Below are positions 12,121 to 23,775 of a stretch of 64,000 nt of DNA, one piece after another. A program made the translations under genes and the position numbers. The stretch is taken from NCBI GenBank assembly GCA_030035585.1, contig CM057472.1, forward strand, positions 94,299,601-94,363,600, written 5' to 3'. Within the stretch, counting starts at the first letter, position 1. Each line of letters opens with the position of its first letter. The stretch comes from Dugong dugon (taxonomy: Eukaryota > Chordata > Mammalia > Sirenia > Dugongidae). A model generated the notes under the pieces. That model had not been told where the DNA came from. It saw only the letters and a list, made by a program, of their open reading frames with translations, and ran no database searches.

Positions 12121-12505
12121 AATCTAGGGAAATTTCATGCGACATTAATTTCTGAAAAGCATTTGCACACTAGGATTAGCTTATGCTTTACAAGTGACAG
12201 TACTATTAATGCAGTTTAGCTATTGCTAAATCATAATCTTACAAAAGCCAAAATCCTGATTCTAGGGCAAGTGTAAAATGAACTTTTGTCAAAGATTTTA
12301 TTCCGTTCTTTAATTAGTGAGGGAACCAGTAAGATAGATCAGTGTAAAAATTAGTTATGGATCTAGGTATTTATAATCGATTGAATAAAGGAAAGTTAGG
12401 ATAAAATTGCTGGTTTAGACACTAAACTGGTTATTGTCCTACAGGGCAATAAACCACAATTTTGGGGATTAACTTTTTCTAACAGACAGATTTTTTTTTT
12501 TTTCA

Positions 12506-12655
12506 TCTCTACTGTGGTTAAGAGCTTGGCTGCTAATCAAAAGTTGACAGTTGGAATCCACCAGTTGCTCCTTGGAAACCCTAAGGGGCAGTTTTACTTT
12601 ATCCTACAGGGTCACTATGAGTTGGAATCAACTCAACAGCAACTTTTTTTTGTTT
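12506..12655 (+). mobile_element. AfroSINE type A, short subtype
   Basis: Sense copy starting at 'ctactgtggttaagagc' and ending in 'ggaatcaactcaacagcaac' plus a T-rich tail. The first ~15 bp of the promoter end are degraded. Confidence 0.85.
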
Positions 12656-12763
12656 TTTTTACTGTATAAAAACTAAATTGAGATATTTATTTAGTAGTAA
12701 ATGGGCGGTCCAGTCCACTGATATAACTTTGAAAAGATATACCACCATCTTTTGCCTATTTCT

Positions 12764-12923
12764 GGAGCCCTGGTGATGCAGTGATTAAGAGTTCTGCTGC
12801 TAATCAAAAGGTCAGCAGTTCAAATCCACCATCTGCTCCTTGGAAACCCTGTGGGGCAGTTCTGCTGTGTCATATACAGTTGCTATGAGTCAGGTTCCAC
12901 TGCATGGCAATGGGTTTTTGGTT
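12764..12923 (+). mobile_element. AfroSINE type A, short subtype, with TSD
   Basis: Sense copy from 'ggagccctggtgatgcag' to 'ggcaatgggtttttgg'. Near-identical tttgcctat sequences lie at 12,751 and 12,924, about 13 bp each, forming the duplication. Confidence 0.9.
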
Positions 12924-12936
12924 TTTGCCTATCTCC

Positions 12937-14789
12937 AAGTTTTAGATTCATACACAATTTAACTTTCAGAAAAATGCTTTAAAAAAAATAATGAGGTGTA
13001 TGTGTGGTTGCTCAGTATGTTAGTTTCTACCATCTTTAAAGATTCAGAAGTTGAAGATCTATATTCATGAACCGCAGACAGGTCAAATAGAATTCTCTTT
13101 CTGCTCCAGTAAGTCCTTTTGTTTTGTTTAAACAAGTTTGAGTTGGCATCTGTGTCTTTTGCTACCAGAAAAATCCTCACAGGTAGCAAATCAGAGCTCA
13201 AGGGAACCAGTACTTGTTTATTGTACTTGGCCCAGTTCAGTGGATTGTTCTTATTACGAACAATTCACTTCTGATGCCAAAGTCACTATTTTGACCAGTA
13301 GTTCTTAATGCACAAGGGCTAATTAGCTCCATATAGACCCAGTTATGCCTTGGAGATCCAGATTCTCTTTGGAGAACGTGTCTAGAAATTCTGTTCTTCT
13401 AATTAAAGATTGTCAGGGACCCAGTTTCTCTCGACTGTGTAAAGGAGGTGAAGCGAATGTAGGTGGGCTAAGCTTCTGTACATGTCTTAATCTTGAACCA
13501 CAAGTTCGTTTCCTTTTCCAGACGGGAACCTCCTCACTCCTGTTGCTTCCTGGACTTTAATCCAAATACTAGCAATGAGAAGCGTTTCCCAACTTTTACT
13601 TGTCAAGGGTTGGAGAGGGTCACTGGTCTTCAGCGTCTTTTATCATACACTGCAAACATTTCCTTTCTCCCTGTCTTCTCTTACTTCATCAGATGCCTGT
13701 CTCACAGCTCATTGTCCAGATATCAAAGAGATGACGATTCTAAGGAAACAATTACCCTCTCATGACAATGAGTGGAAAAAATACACTATTAAATGTGACA
13801 GTAAACATTAACAATTACTCCAATGAATTGAGATGCAAGTTTATTAATCTTTGTCTGTCACAAAGACCTGTAAGCGTCTGCAAACTACCCAAACAGAGGA
13901 TAATAATTAGCTTCAGCAACACGATAAATTACATCATCAGAGCAACTCAAACTCTTCTCTTTAGACATAGCTATTCTGCTCAATTGAAGGCTAGATTTGC
14001 ACCCTGCAGCAAAATAGCCACTCCTGAAGCCACATTATACGCTAGGCCTTATTCCTTTGACCAGGCTGCTCTGTGAAGTCATTCGCAATCCATTTTCTTT
14101 TAATTGGGAACAAATTAGTACTGTCTGGAGAGAACAATGTGAACATTGAACCACACTCTTTCGGTGGAACACACCATAACCAGTATGAGCAATTTTTTGA
14201 ACACTTCCTATTTAGCTATAACTTTTTAACCTCCTATTATTTCATGCTGCCTCTAGGGTTCCACTATAAGCAAGACATTAATGCTAATGTGAAAATCTTG
14301 CAATGTTTGGAATAAATTAAGCACATGCTGTACCCTAATTATTTTACAGGTATTACTGCTTTGCTGGCTAGGCTATGTGCAGGAAGCTAACTGGAAACCT
14401 TTTTAATCATCTGGTAGACATTAAGCTGAAAGGATCTCTGTCTACGCCCATTGCTTAAACTGTGTTTGGTAAACAGACTGCATACAGCTAACTGCTCTGA
14501 CTTCTCTTTGAAATGAGTATATAAATAAAAGGCCACCACTGCTGTGTATATTTCCATTTATGAAGCTTATAACCACAGGGCTGTGCCATCATTAAAAGTG
14601 TGGGCTGTGGAAATGACTGTGCTCAGGATAAATGTCAATTAGTGCCCATGAGACAGAAAATGAGTCAACTACCTACTGTCTTCAACAGCAAGGTGATCAC
14701 TTGATGAGCTTCTCTAACTCAAAGGTTATTTTTAAAAGGAAGTTGGGGTTAGGTAAAAGATCAAAGCCTTCATTTACTCAAAGCTGAAA
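12937..14789. other. Single-copy DNA, repeat-free
   Basis: 1.85 kb without recognised repeats. Five plus-strand frames of 70-104 codons follow each other between 13,345 and 14,315 but lack motifs, splice context or similarity I can name. Confidence 0.5.
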
Positions 14790-14913
14790 TCTTTGAGGAA
14801 TGGCCTTCAGACCCACAGCATCAGAATAACCGGGTTCATTGGTAAATGTTTGGATTCCTAACCCTAATCACACCCCTGAATTCTACATTCTTTTAAGTAC
14901 CCCTGATGATTCT
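14790..14913 (+). mobile_element. MER5-like hAT relic, left piece
   Basis: 'gcatcagaataaccgggttc' to 'ttttaagtacccctgatgat'. Completed by 15,080-15,116 after the SINE. Confidence 0.62.
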
Positions 14914-15079
14914 GGAAGCCCCGGTGGCACAGTGGTTAACAGCTGGGCTGCTAACCAAAAGGTCAGCAGTTCGAATCTACCAGCTAGCTGCTCCTTGGAA
15001 ATTCTATGGGGAGGTTCTGCTCTGTCCAATAGGGTTGCTATGAGTCGGAATCGACTCAACGGCAACTGATTTGGTTTTG
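14914..15079 (+). mobile_element. AfroSINE type A inside a MER5-like element
   Basis: Well-preserved sense copy with 'ggtggcacagtggttaac', B-box 'gttcgaatc' and 3' end 'gtcggaatcgactcaacgg'. The flanking MER5-like sequence is continuous once this is removed. The duplication is approximate (gatgattct / gctgattct). Confidence 0.9.
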
Positions 15080-15116
15080 GCTGATTCTGATTCACAGTAA
15101 ATTTTAAGAACCGCTG
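15080..15116 (+). mobile_element. MER5-like hAT relic, right piece
   Basis: 'gattctgattcacagtaa' and 'taagaaccgctg' give the terminal inverted-repeat end typical of MER5 (..gagaaccactg). Confidence 0.62.
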
Positions 15117-15583
15117 GGAGAGATTTTGTTCCTCACCCCACTCTCCCTATATACACTCTGTCAGTCTCACTTCATTTTTCAGTCTGACCCCTGGGAACGA
15201 ATACAAGGAAGAGACAACTGTTTGGTCACATTTAAGGCTAAGGGTACCTTTAATAGAAATGGTGATTTAGCCAGTTATATCTATTAAACTAGAATTATCA
15301 AAGTCAGGCTGGTGAATTGTTTAGAAAGAGCTGAAAGACCCATCTCTGTTACCAGAGAGAAGTTGAATTGTCCTATCCAGTAGACTGAGTGGTTTAATAT
15401 CTTTTAGGGAGAGCAGGGTATAAGAGTAGTAATATTTGTGTGATTCTCATAAATGCTATCAACAGCATACTTTGGCAGAATATATCAAAAATCTGGAAGT
15501 GGTATTTGAGTCAGCTTTTAACATGGCCTGGCTTCTGGCCCAGGCATTGGGAGTTGGGTACACTGTCCAGAGCAGAAGGGCAC

Positions 15584-16065
15584 TGTCTTAAGCTGGGTTC
15601 TCTAGAGAAGCAAAACCAGTACAGTGTATAAATATGTATATATAGAGAGATTATATCAAGGAAACAGCTCATGTGATTGTAGAGGCTAGAACGCCCCAAG
15701 TCCATGGATCAGGGTAGAGGCCTCTCCCAAGTCACACAGCTGCAGAAGCTGGCAAGCCCAAGATCGGCAGGTCAGACAGCAGGGCTCCCGCTCACAGGCT
15801 GTGCAGATTGATGAATCCCAGGTTCGGCAGATAAGCTGGCAGCTCAAGTCCCAAGAACAGGAGATGAGACGACAGGAAGCAGCCGCAGGATCCAGAAAGA
15901 GCAAAAAGCCAGAAAGTCTGCTTATATACAGATGCGGGCCACACCCCCAAAGAGGCTCCCTTTCATCTGATTGGCTACTCACAGTATATTCAATCAGGGA
16001 GTGATTACATTAAAACACTGAGAATCATGGCCCAGCCAAGCTGACACACAATCTTAGCCATCACA
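15584..16065 (-). mobile_element. Solo MLT2/ERVL-like LTR, perfect 5-bp TSD
   Basis: 482 bp with TG...CA ends (read on the minus strand TGTGATGGCTAAG... to ...TTAAGACA). The duplication ggcac flanks it exactly at 15,579-15,583 and 16,066-16,070. Minus-strand 'cagcttggctgggccatg' near the 5' end and 'tctctagagaacccagc' at the 3' end match the MLT2 type. A TATA-like tatata is at 15,924-15,929. Five-base duplications are typical of ERVL. No coding region remains. Confidence 0.88.
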
Positions 16066-16162
16066 GGCACCATGACCCTTAGGTAACATGATACACACGC
16101 TATCTACTGGTTTCCACATCCAGAAGCTATAGACTAGGAACTAACTCTCCCTAACTTTCAAA

Positions 16163-16318
16163 ACCCAAACTCATTTCCACTGAGTCGATTCCAACTCATA
16201 GCAACCCTACAGGACAGAGTAGAACTGTTCCATATGGTTTCCAAGGAGCAGTTGGTGGATTCAAGCTGCCAACTTTTGGTTAGCAGCCATAGCTCTTAAC
16301 CAGTATGCCACGAAGGTT
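16163..16318 (-). mobile_element. AfroSINE type A, short subtype
   Basis: Antisense copy with 'gagtcgattccaactcatag' and 'ggacagagtagaactgttcc'. The promoter end is degraded ('tatgccacgaagg'). It lies 100 bp beyond the ERVL-like solo LTR. Confidence 0.85.
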
Positions 16319-16838
16319 TACTGAAAATTCTGGAAAATTTAATCCTGCTTCTTTTGGCCCTAATTTAAATTTTTGCTTCATTATTTCAGACATAATATTT
16401 ACTCAGTAAAACTTATCTAATTTCTTACATTTCCCAGAAGTCTCGTGTTTTGAGAGATGGCATTGAAACAAAGCTGTTTTTGCTTTATTTTAAAGTCAAA
16501 GCACATGAAAGATGTGCAATGTGTTCTTCAACTACTCCAGTAAAATGGAATCATTTCTTACTTATCACCTAGGATATGTTTCTTAAAGTGTACGTATTGT
16601 TTGCATTGTCTTGCACTATATTTATTTCCTAAGAAGGATATGTTATATGAAGCTTAGATGATTTTAAACAACACTCTTTTTAAACTTTCTGTCATATTTT
16701 CAGATACCTAATCAATTATTTATTCTGGCATATTAGCTCAAACTGTGAATGATAAAGCTACTGATATTGGTTCAAATTTACGTTTTAACTTCTTAGAAAT
16801 TTAATAGGACACTGTTTATTTAAAGATGTGCATTAAAA

Positions 16839-17035
16839 AACCCATTGCTGTCAAGTCGATTCCAACTCAAAGTAACCCTATAGGGCAGAGTAGAATTGTC
16901 CCATAGTGTTTCCAAGTCTGTAATCTTAAAAAAGCAGACTGCCACATCTTTCTCCTGTGGCGTGGCTGGTGGGTTCGAACTTCTGACCCTTTGGTTAGCA
17001 GCCTAGAGCTTAACCACTGCACCACCAGGGCTCCT
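16839..17035 (-). mobile_element. AfroSINE type A, long subtype
   Basis: Antisense, 'aacccattgctgtcaagtcg' to 'ccaccagggctcc', with the 'gcagactgccacatc' insert. Flanks atgtgcattaaaa and atatgcataaaac are a probable diverged duplication. Confidence 0.88.
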
Positions 17036-18839
17036 CAGCATATGCATAAAACATCACAAATCCATAACTTATGAGGTTGACAAAAGACCTATTCATTTAG
17101 TCTAAGTTCTAATAAAGCAAAAGCACAACAAAGAATCAGTTTCTCTTAGAAGGTGGGGCAAGATGGTTTAATGTATCTTTAACTGCTCTTGTAGAACTCT
17201 TAGCAAAAAAAAAAAAGCATTTTATGAATGATAAGAATGCTTTCATTTCTGCTTTCTACAAGCAGAGGGGTGTGGACTCCTGTCTGCTGTACTTGACTTG
17301 GAACTCCTCCTTGGAAATAATTGAAAAGTCTCTAATCTTCACTATTATGTTTCATAGAAATCATGACAATGATTTCTAAATAAACAGCATTCATCATTGC
17401 TGAGATCATAAAGATGCATCCTTGAATTCTCTTGTCCTTGCCTAAGCCTAATCCCCAAATTAATGAATACTATATGTTATTGCTACAAATTGAGGTCACC
17501 ATGAGATTATAGCCAAGATTCAAAGGGGTTCCATTTCTTTTTGGGAACATGAAAATAAGCTATTTGGATGGTGAGATTTTATCTACATTTATGCAAATAA
17601 TATCATCCCCCAAAACGTAATTGCATCCTAATGATCACCTTCTTTTTGCCAGAAGTACACAATAAAGTAAAGCACTCTATATGGGAAGCAGATCTTCTTC
17701 ATTAACGTGTTTTGAAAGCATGAACAAAACATACACAAAGAATAAAATGGGAGTGGTAGGTGACGCCATTTATTCTTATTGCCATTGAATTGGCAGAAAT
17801 GTTATGGTGCCACAGTAAAAATGACTCACAAACTAAATCATATACTAGATTTTTATGAATCAGTTCAGTATTACAATTAGGAGTAGACAGAGCTTTCTGT
17901 TTTATAGTTTTCCATTGGTGCATGATCCCCAATTCAAAACAGTAAGGAGCAACAAAGCATCAGGAAATGAAGCGCCTAAACTGTTGCCCTGAAATTTATT
18001 TGTGTTCTTCCTGTGTCATGATCTCTCTTTGCTTGAGGGAGCTCGGGGCTCCAAATTTCCCGACCCCTGCCGGCTCAGCCTCCAGGAGGGGAGCTGGCTC
18101 TCATAGTGCGCGGTGCCAGGTTTATAAACACTGTCTGTTTTCCTTCCCATGAGTTCAGTAAGTTCTGTCTTGTTGAGTCATATGCCCTCCAGAAGGCAAA
18201 TAGGACTCACAAAAGATCCTCCGTTTTCTTTAGCAGTGATACCTCCTACTTCCCCAACTAAGTCAGGTCTAGTTCATGGGTGGAAACTGAGACTCGCTGG
18301 AGTAGCCACACACACACTGGACTCCCAAAAGTCTTTTCTTCCTGACCCTTTCTTTCTTGACTCTCAGTTTATTGTTGCTGTCAAAAGGAGATAAGCCCGT
18401 GTTTGTCAAGACTACTTCCTGAAAAAGATCCCATTTTTGACTCATTAAATAAATCGTGACTTGGAGAAAATGTAAGGCAAAGATTATTTTTGTTTCTCCC
18501 TTCCTGTACAAAGGGTTTGCATTAGTGGAGCATTTAATAACACTGCTTTGGTCAAGGTTGTATGTGATCTTTCTTTTTTTTTTTTTTAATCTTCTGTGAT
18601 TTATATGATAAAGTCACTTCCGTATTACACTTCCTCCCAGTGTCCAGACTTCTCATTATCATTGAATCACAGTACTACCTCCTAACAAGTCTTAAATTAA
18701 TTAGAAACACAACTGCTTCCTTATGAGCTCGAAGGTCCAGCTCTTTTATATCGGATAGTTGCTGCTATCATACTTTAACCTATTTCAGTTATTTTCTAAG
18801 CATTTCAATTGGTGGTGTATAGCTCTGAATCCATCAACA
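17036..18839. other. Single-copy DNA
   Basis: No gene recognised. A short GC-richer patch lies at 18,040-18,120. Small open frames have no domain. Confidence 0.5.
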
Positions 18840-19330
18840 AAAAATTTCTTAAGAATATGCTATGTACCCAGTAGCCTGCTAGCTGTTGAGAGCTAGAAAG
18901 AGATAGAAATGATTTTTTAACTGAGCTCGAGTATACTGAAATTAAATAGATAAAACCATTAAAATATTTAAGGGCTAGGCTATGAGGTTTTTTCTCTAAA
19001 TATAATCGAGCTTTGGAGATTTTAGAAATATGCCTTGGCTGGGATAATAAAAGAAAGATTCAAAAAATCTGTGGTATTAAGCTGAATTTTGAGATACTAA
19101 AATTTGAATGCATGGAATCAAGGAGGATGGAGAATTAGGATATGAGCCAAGGCCTAAAAAAAATGAAGCATATGTGGCAGGCAGCATCACTATCATATGT
19201 TGGAACTTGCTTGCCTGCAAAGAAGGGTTGGGTAGGAAAAAATTGGGGAATCAGGTTGAAAGGATATAGTTTATGGTGATTTTAAAAGCCAGGCAAAGTA
19301 CTTTAGATCATTCTCCTAGTGACATTTGGG
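18840..19330 (+). mobile_element. Ancient interspersed repeat
   Basis: 'atgctatgtacccagtagc', 'gttgagagctagaaagag', 'ggggaatcaggttgaaag' and the final 'gtactttagatcattctcc' follow the order of the repeat at 11,575. Weakly conserved. Confidence 0.4.
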
Positions 19331-19627
19331 TCCTGAAGATGCCAAGCCAGAGTCTGAAGTTCAAGAAATTTATTAAGGACAACAGTTCAGATAGATAAAG
19401 GAGCAGAGCAAGCGGAAGTAGACAGGCAAGTCCTTCAAACACTGTGAGTTTGGACACTTGTGAAAAAAGAAGGGGAAAGAAGGAGGATTGGGTTGGATGA
19501 GATTCCAACTGCAGTGCAGCTCTGAGAAAGTCCCAGACAGCCCATTGGGAGTTCTGGCACAAAGACGGCCTGTGGAGAAGTCCAGGATAGGCAGAACTGG
19601 CCAGGTCTAGTGTCACAACCCCTCTGT
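19331..19627. other. Single-copy DNA
   Basis: A 102-codon minus-strand frame (19,308-19,616) with a leucine-rich stretch has no initiation or splice context and no recognised family. I do not call it a gene. Confidence 0.4.
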
Positions 19628-20050
19628 CAGTTTATCATATTGTGCTGACTTGAGTGTTGTTACGATGCTGGAAGGTATGCTAGCTGCATTTTGAATACCA
19701 ACAGGGTCACCATGGTAAAAAGGTTTCAGCAGAGCTTCTAGACTAAGGCAGACTAGGAAGAAAGGCCTGGTGGTCTACTTCTGAAAATTAGCTATTGAAA
19801 GTCTTAGGGATCACAACAGAACTTTGCCTGAATCACTCAGTTGCTTTGGACACCTTATGAGGAGGGATCAATCATTTGAGGAGGACATCATGTTTAGTGA
19901 AGTAGAGGGCCAGGGAAGGTAAGGGAGACTCTCAGTGTGATGGATTAGCACAATAGCCACGATTGACTAAGATATGCCAGCAATCATGAAGATGACATAG
20001 GACCAGACATAATGTCTCCATTGGTTGGCGTCAACTCGACCACAACTACC
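19628..20050 (+). mobile_element. Internally deleted (non-autonomous) RTE copy 2
   Basis: Collinear with the element at 3,816 over its whole length, with the same leader-to-3'-end join ('gatcacaacagaact', then 'gctttggacacc' and 'gaggagggatcaatcat'). The 3' end is more damaged ('gttggcgtcaactcgacc', then 'acaactacc'). Confidence 0.8.
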
Positions 20051-20260
20051 TATTTATCTAGTGTCGTCATTTATGGAAGGTGCCCAGGAAGAACCTAGCC
20101 TCAGCTCAAATGCTGGGGCAGCTCGTGAAGGCACCTGCTGCTCTAGGCCCTCATCCTGCTGCACTCCCTTAGCAGGTTCTCTCTTGAAAGGACATCTGAA
20201 TGATGCACTTCCATGGCTGCCCAGACCTCACCTGCCTTGATGAACTGGTCTAAATGAAGT

Positions 20261-20402
20261 AAAACCAAGTCCGTTGCCACTGCAACCCTATAGGACAAAG
20301 TAGAACTGCCTTATAGGGTTTCCAGGGAGTGACTGGTGTATTGGAACTGCTGACCTTTTGGTTAGCAGCCAAGCTCTTAACTACTGCGCCACCAGGGCTC
20401 CA
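20261..20402 (-). mobile_element. AfroSINE type A, short subtype, internal deletion
   Basis: Antisense copy, 'aaaaccaagtccgttgcc' to 'ccaccagggctcc', lacking about 20 bp of the usual 'gagtcgattccgactcatag' block. Flanks aaatgaagtaa and aaacaaagtag look like a duplication. Confidence 0.88.
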
Positions 20403-20913
20403 AACAAAGTAGAGTAGTGTTAAAAGGCATCTACACACTGGCTCCAACTTAATGTTTCCAGATCCATAACACACAAACCTCTCCCTACACAAGTGGTTTT
20501 AAGAGTGCTTCTTGGGTCCTATGGTTCTGGACGAGTTCTTTTATCCATAACTGCCGAAGGCCAACAAAAAATTTAGAAAAAGAAGCATACTGGCTTTAAA
20601 ACACAAAACTATAAAATTGGCATTAATATATTTTTTATTAATGAGGTAATTTTAAAAATTGGCTTAGCCCAATGTTTAAGAGACACAGTGGATACATAAC
20701 CAGAGTGTAGCCAAGGCCATCTCCAAAGCCCACGGTGTTTCCGGTACAAACTATTGGCTCATGTTGAGTTGGTAGCCAACTCAAAACCCCAGAATTTTTT
20801 TTTCCACGTGAACTTTTATTAACTTACCCACCAAAGCACACCAAGTTCTGTAACCCCAGAATATTCAAAGTTGATCTTACTGTCTTTTCCCAAATCAGTG
20901 CCATTTCTGGCTC

Positions 20914-21645
20914 TTGGTAGGCAGAATAATGTCTCCCCTAAAGATGTCCACATGGAATGTAGGAATGTGTTAGTTTACACAGCAAAGAGAGAATTAAGGT
21001 TGCTAGCATCTGACCTTAAAATAGGGGATTATCCTTGATTATCTGAATGGATCTAATAAAATCATGAGGGTCCTTAAAACTGAAGAGGGAGGCAGAAGAG
21101 AGATGACAAGGTGAGAAGCACTCAGCTGAACACTGCTGGCTTTGAAGACTGAGGAATGGGGCCATGAGCCAAGGAAAGCAGGCAGCCTCTAGAAGCTGGA
21201 AAAGACAAGGGACTAAATTCTCTCCTAAATGCTCACTCATTAAATAAGTGTTGAATGAATGAATGACAAGGCATGCCTTCAGAAGGAATGCAGCCATGCT
21301 GAGCCCTGATTTTAGTCCACTGAGACCATGGCAGACTTCTAATCTCAGAACTATGAGACAATAAATTTGTATGGTTTTATGCCACTGTTGTTGTTGTTAA
21401 TTGCCATTAATTCTGACTTATGTTGGCCCCATGTGTGCAGAGCAGAGCTGAGCTCCCTAGGGTTTTCAGGGCTGTGACTTTTCCAAAGCGGATCACCAGG
21501 CCTGTCATCTGAAGTGCTACTGGGTGGGTTTGAGCAGCCAACCTTTACAAGTCTAGTGCTTAACCATTTGCACCATCCGGGGACTTTTAAGCCACCACTT
21601 GTGTGGGAATTTGTTACATCAACATTAGGAAATGAATATACTGAG
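20914..21645 (+). mobile_element. MaLR-like LTR split by an AfroSINE
   Basis: Two pieces, 20,914-21,382 and 21,587-21,645. Recognisable blocks are 'aagatgtccacatgg', 'gggattatccttgattatc', 'gccatgagccaagga', 'cctctagaagctgga', 'gacaataaatttgtatgg' and 'aatttgttacatc'. About 40 bp with an L2-like 'gttgaatgaatgaatg' tract (21,233-21,275) interrupt the usual order. Confidence 0.7.
21383..21586 (-). mobile_element. AfroSINE type B inside a MaLR-like LTR
   Basis: Antisense, opening with 'gttgttgttgttaattgcc' (an RTE-like tail) and ending 'caccatccggggac'. The host LTR is duplicated around it: 'ttttatgccac' before and 'ttttaagccac' after, an 11-bp duplication with one mismatch. Confidence 0.85.
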
Positions 21646-23162
21646 TTTCCTACCGCTGCTAATTACGTCTCCAGAATTTAAGGAGTAAAAGATTGCCAAG
21701 AAGTGAAACCCCTTATCTCTTGTTGTGCCGCTCATATCTAATACGTTTTCTGGCTCTAGTATTCCATCATACCAAAGTCTTCGGGCAGATATTCACAAAT
21801 CTCAAGATTTTTGCCCCAAACTACTTATTTCCACTCTTGAAGTTTATCAGCTTCCAATTTTTGCCCCTCTTTCTTCCACTCAAAATCCCATTTCTCTTTA
21901 ACAGTGCGTAGCAAAAAACAGCTCTTATATAAGATTTTCTCTCGCCTTCTCCATTCTCACCCTGCCTCCTAACATAGATGTAAGCTTTCGCATAGCATAT
22001 TGCCATTAAGCTAATCATCATTCAACTAAATGAGTGTTGAATGAATGAATGCCAAATTTGTTTTAAAAAATTTTAGAGTTGTTTCCCCAAATCTTTCGTA
22101 TTAGATGGTACTAGCTTCAAGGATTTATGATATATTAGAACAGCTATCACATTAACTATACATGTGCTTTACTAACTTTTATTTGAGCTGGAAATCTTAT
22201 CAGATAGATCATTTTTCAGTATCATCTGGTCTATAAGTCTCGGATTTAGGTTTGATTCAATGCCTTAGTTCAAACACTTAAATATTATCCATTATAATAG
22301 ACTCCCAAATGAAAACAAATATGGCAAAAACAAAGCCAGTGTAATGACGTGCTTGAAATAAAACCCAGAATTCAAATCCAGAACCATTAGAGGCTGGTGG
22401 TGGTTGGGAAAATCAACAAAATAATTTAAGTAGGCAAAATTTTGGGATTAATCTCTGTGGAGTCCTATTTTTCAGGGCAGCAACTAAAATGACTTTCTTT
22501 TCCTGTTAGTAAAACTATACCTCCCATGATGGCTTAATAGAAATTCAATTATCGTGATTTAGTTTGAATTTGTAGACATTTCCTTTTACCGCTGTTAATG
22601 AACTGAGATGTTAATTTGTGTACTTAAATATATTTAGCTTCTGTGTGAGATGATGTAGAAGTTTCTGGATTTGGACATCCTAGAGAGACATAATTTAGAG
22701 CAAATCTAATTACAGGACTGTGGAAAAGACTGGCTAATTCACTGTGCTGGGAGCTGAGGTTAGGTTGGTTGATGGCAGATGCCCTGCTGTGCTGTTCATC
22801 ACACCCCTTTGCTGAGGGAGTTGGCCCACCTACCTTGTTCTACTATGGAGCAAGAGACAGTGGTTATCCATCATTTCCTTCATTAGCTCATAATTAGGGA
22901 AGCCACAGGAGAAACATATTGTCTCATTCCAGCAGCAGATAGCAGAGATTTCAGATACAAATGGCAACCAAGAACTAGATATTCCCTTTCTTCCTCATCA
23001 AGACCTGTGCTCTGGAACTCCCCTTCATTTGATCCTTCTGTATTTCTGGTGTAATATCTCGGCAGTGCTAATGAGTAAGTGAGCATTAAAGCCTTTCCTT
23101 AGCCAAACCTTTCCCTAATAAAGGTAGCCAGTTTGTTCTTCAAGTCATTATTCAAACTACTG
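21646..23162. other. Single-copy AT-rich DNA
   Basis: No gene. An L2-like 'gttgaatgaatgaatg' scrap at 22,033-22,050 repeats a similar scrap inside the LTR at 21,245. Confidence 0.5.
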
Positions 23163-23235
23163 TCATCGTCATTGCCATCATCATGATTTACAGAGTACTT
23201 ACCATGTGCCAGGAACTGTCCTTAAAGTTTGCTGA
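23163..23235 (-). mobile_element. MIR fragment
   Basis: 'agagtacttaccatgtgcc' followed by 'aggaactgtcc' is antisense MIR 3' sequence. Confidence 0.6.
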
Positions 23236-23292
23236 AGTCTGAATGATTTATTCTGACAAGAAATACATACTGAACTGTCACGGGGACTGCCT

Positions 23293-23583
23293 GGCAGCAG
23301 AGTAGGTAAGTGTCAGATTTGGAGACAAGCCGCCAAGTTTCAGACCCTCAATTTTACCTCTCAGAATTGATTCAAAGTATCTAAAAACAAAGTGAACATT
23401 AGCTGCTTAATTTGGGAAAATTACTTAGATTCCCAGTGATTCAGTTTCCTCATCTGTACAATGGAATAAGTAATAGTGCCAACCTCATGGGGTTATTGTG
23501 GGATATAAACAAGAATTAAATATCCAGAGTACCTAGCACATTTCAAGAACTTAGTAAGTATTAGATACTTTTACTATTGTTAA
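23293..23583 (+). mobile_element. MIR
   Basis: Nearly complete sense copy: 'cagcagagtaggtaagtg' head, 'tcagtttcctcatctgtac' core and 'ccagagtacctagcaca' tail. Confidence 0.78.
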
Positions 23584-23687
23584 GGATAAGCACATAGTCT
23601 TATTCATTTTGTATCACTAATGTCTAACAGATTCCTTACATCAAAAGAATACTAGAAGCTTTTAATGGAAGGAATACATGACTTGTA

Positions 23688-23775
23688 AATTGTTGTTAGT
23701 TGCCATTGAGTTGGTTCCAACTCACAGAGATCCCAGGTACAACAGAAGGAAATGTTACCTGGTCCTGAGCCACTC
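23688..23775 (-). mobile_element. RTE 3'-end fragment
   Basis: 'ttgttgttagttgccattgag', 'gttccaactcacagagatcc' and 'acaacagaaggaaatg' are the antisense RTE 3' end. It abuts the antisense L1. Confidence 0.7.

Noticed and set aside
14914-14990. tRNA gene candidates at SINE heads
   Set aside because: A- and B-box-like sequences are present but no cloverleaf can be closed; these are tRNA-derived SINE promoters.
3816-20050. Segmental duplication as explanation for the two matching RTE derivatives
   Set aside because: Flanking sequences differ completely and the first copy has its own target duplication.
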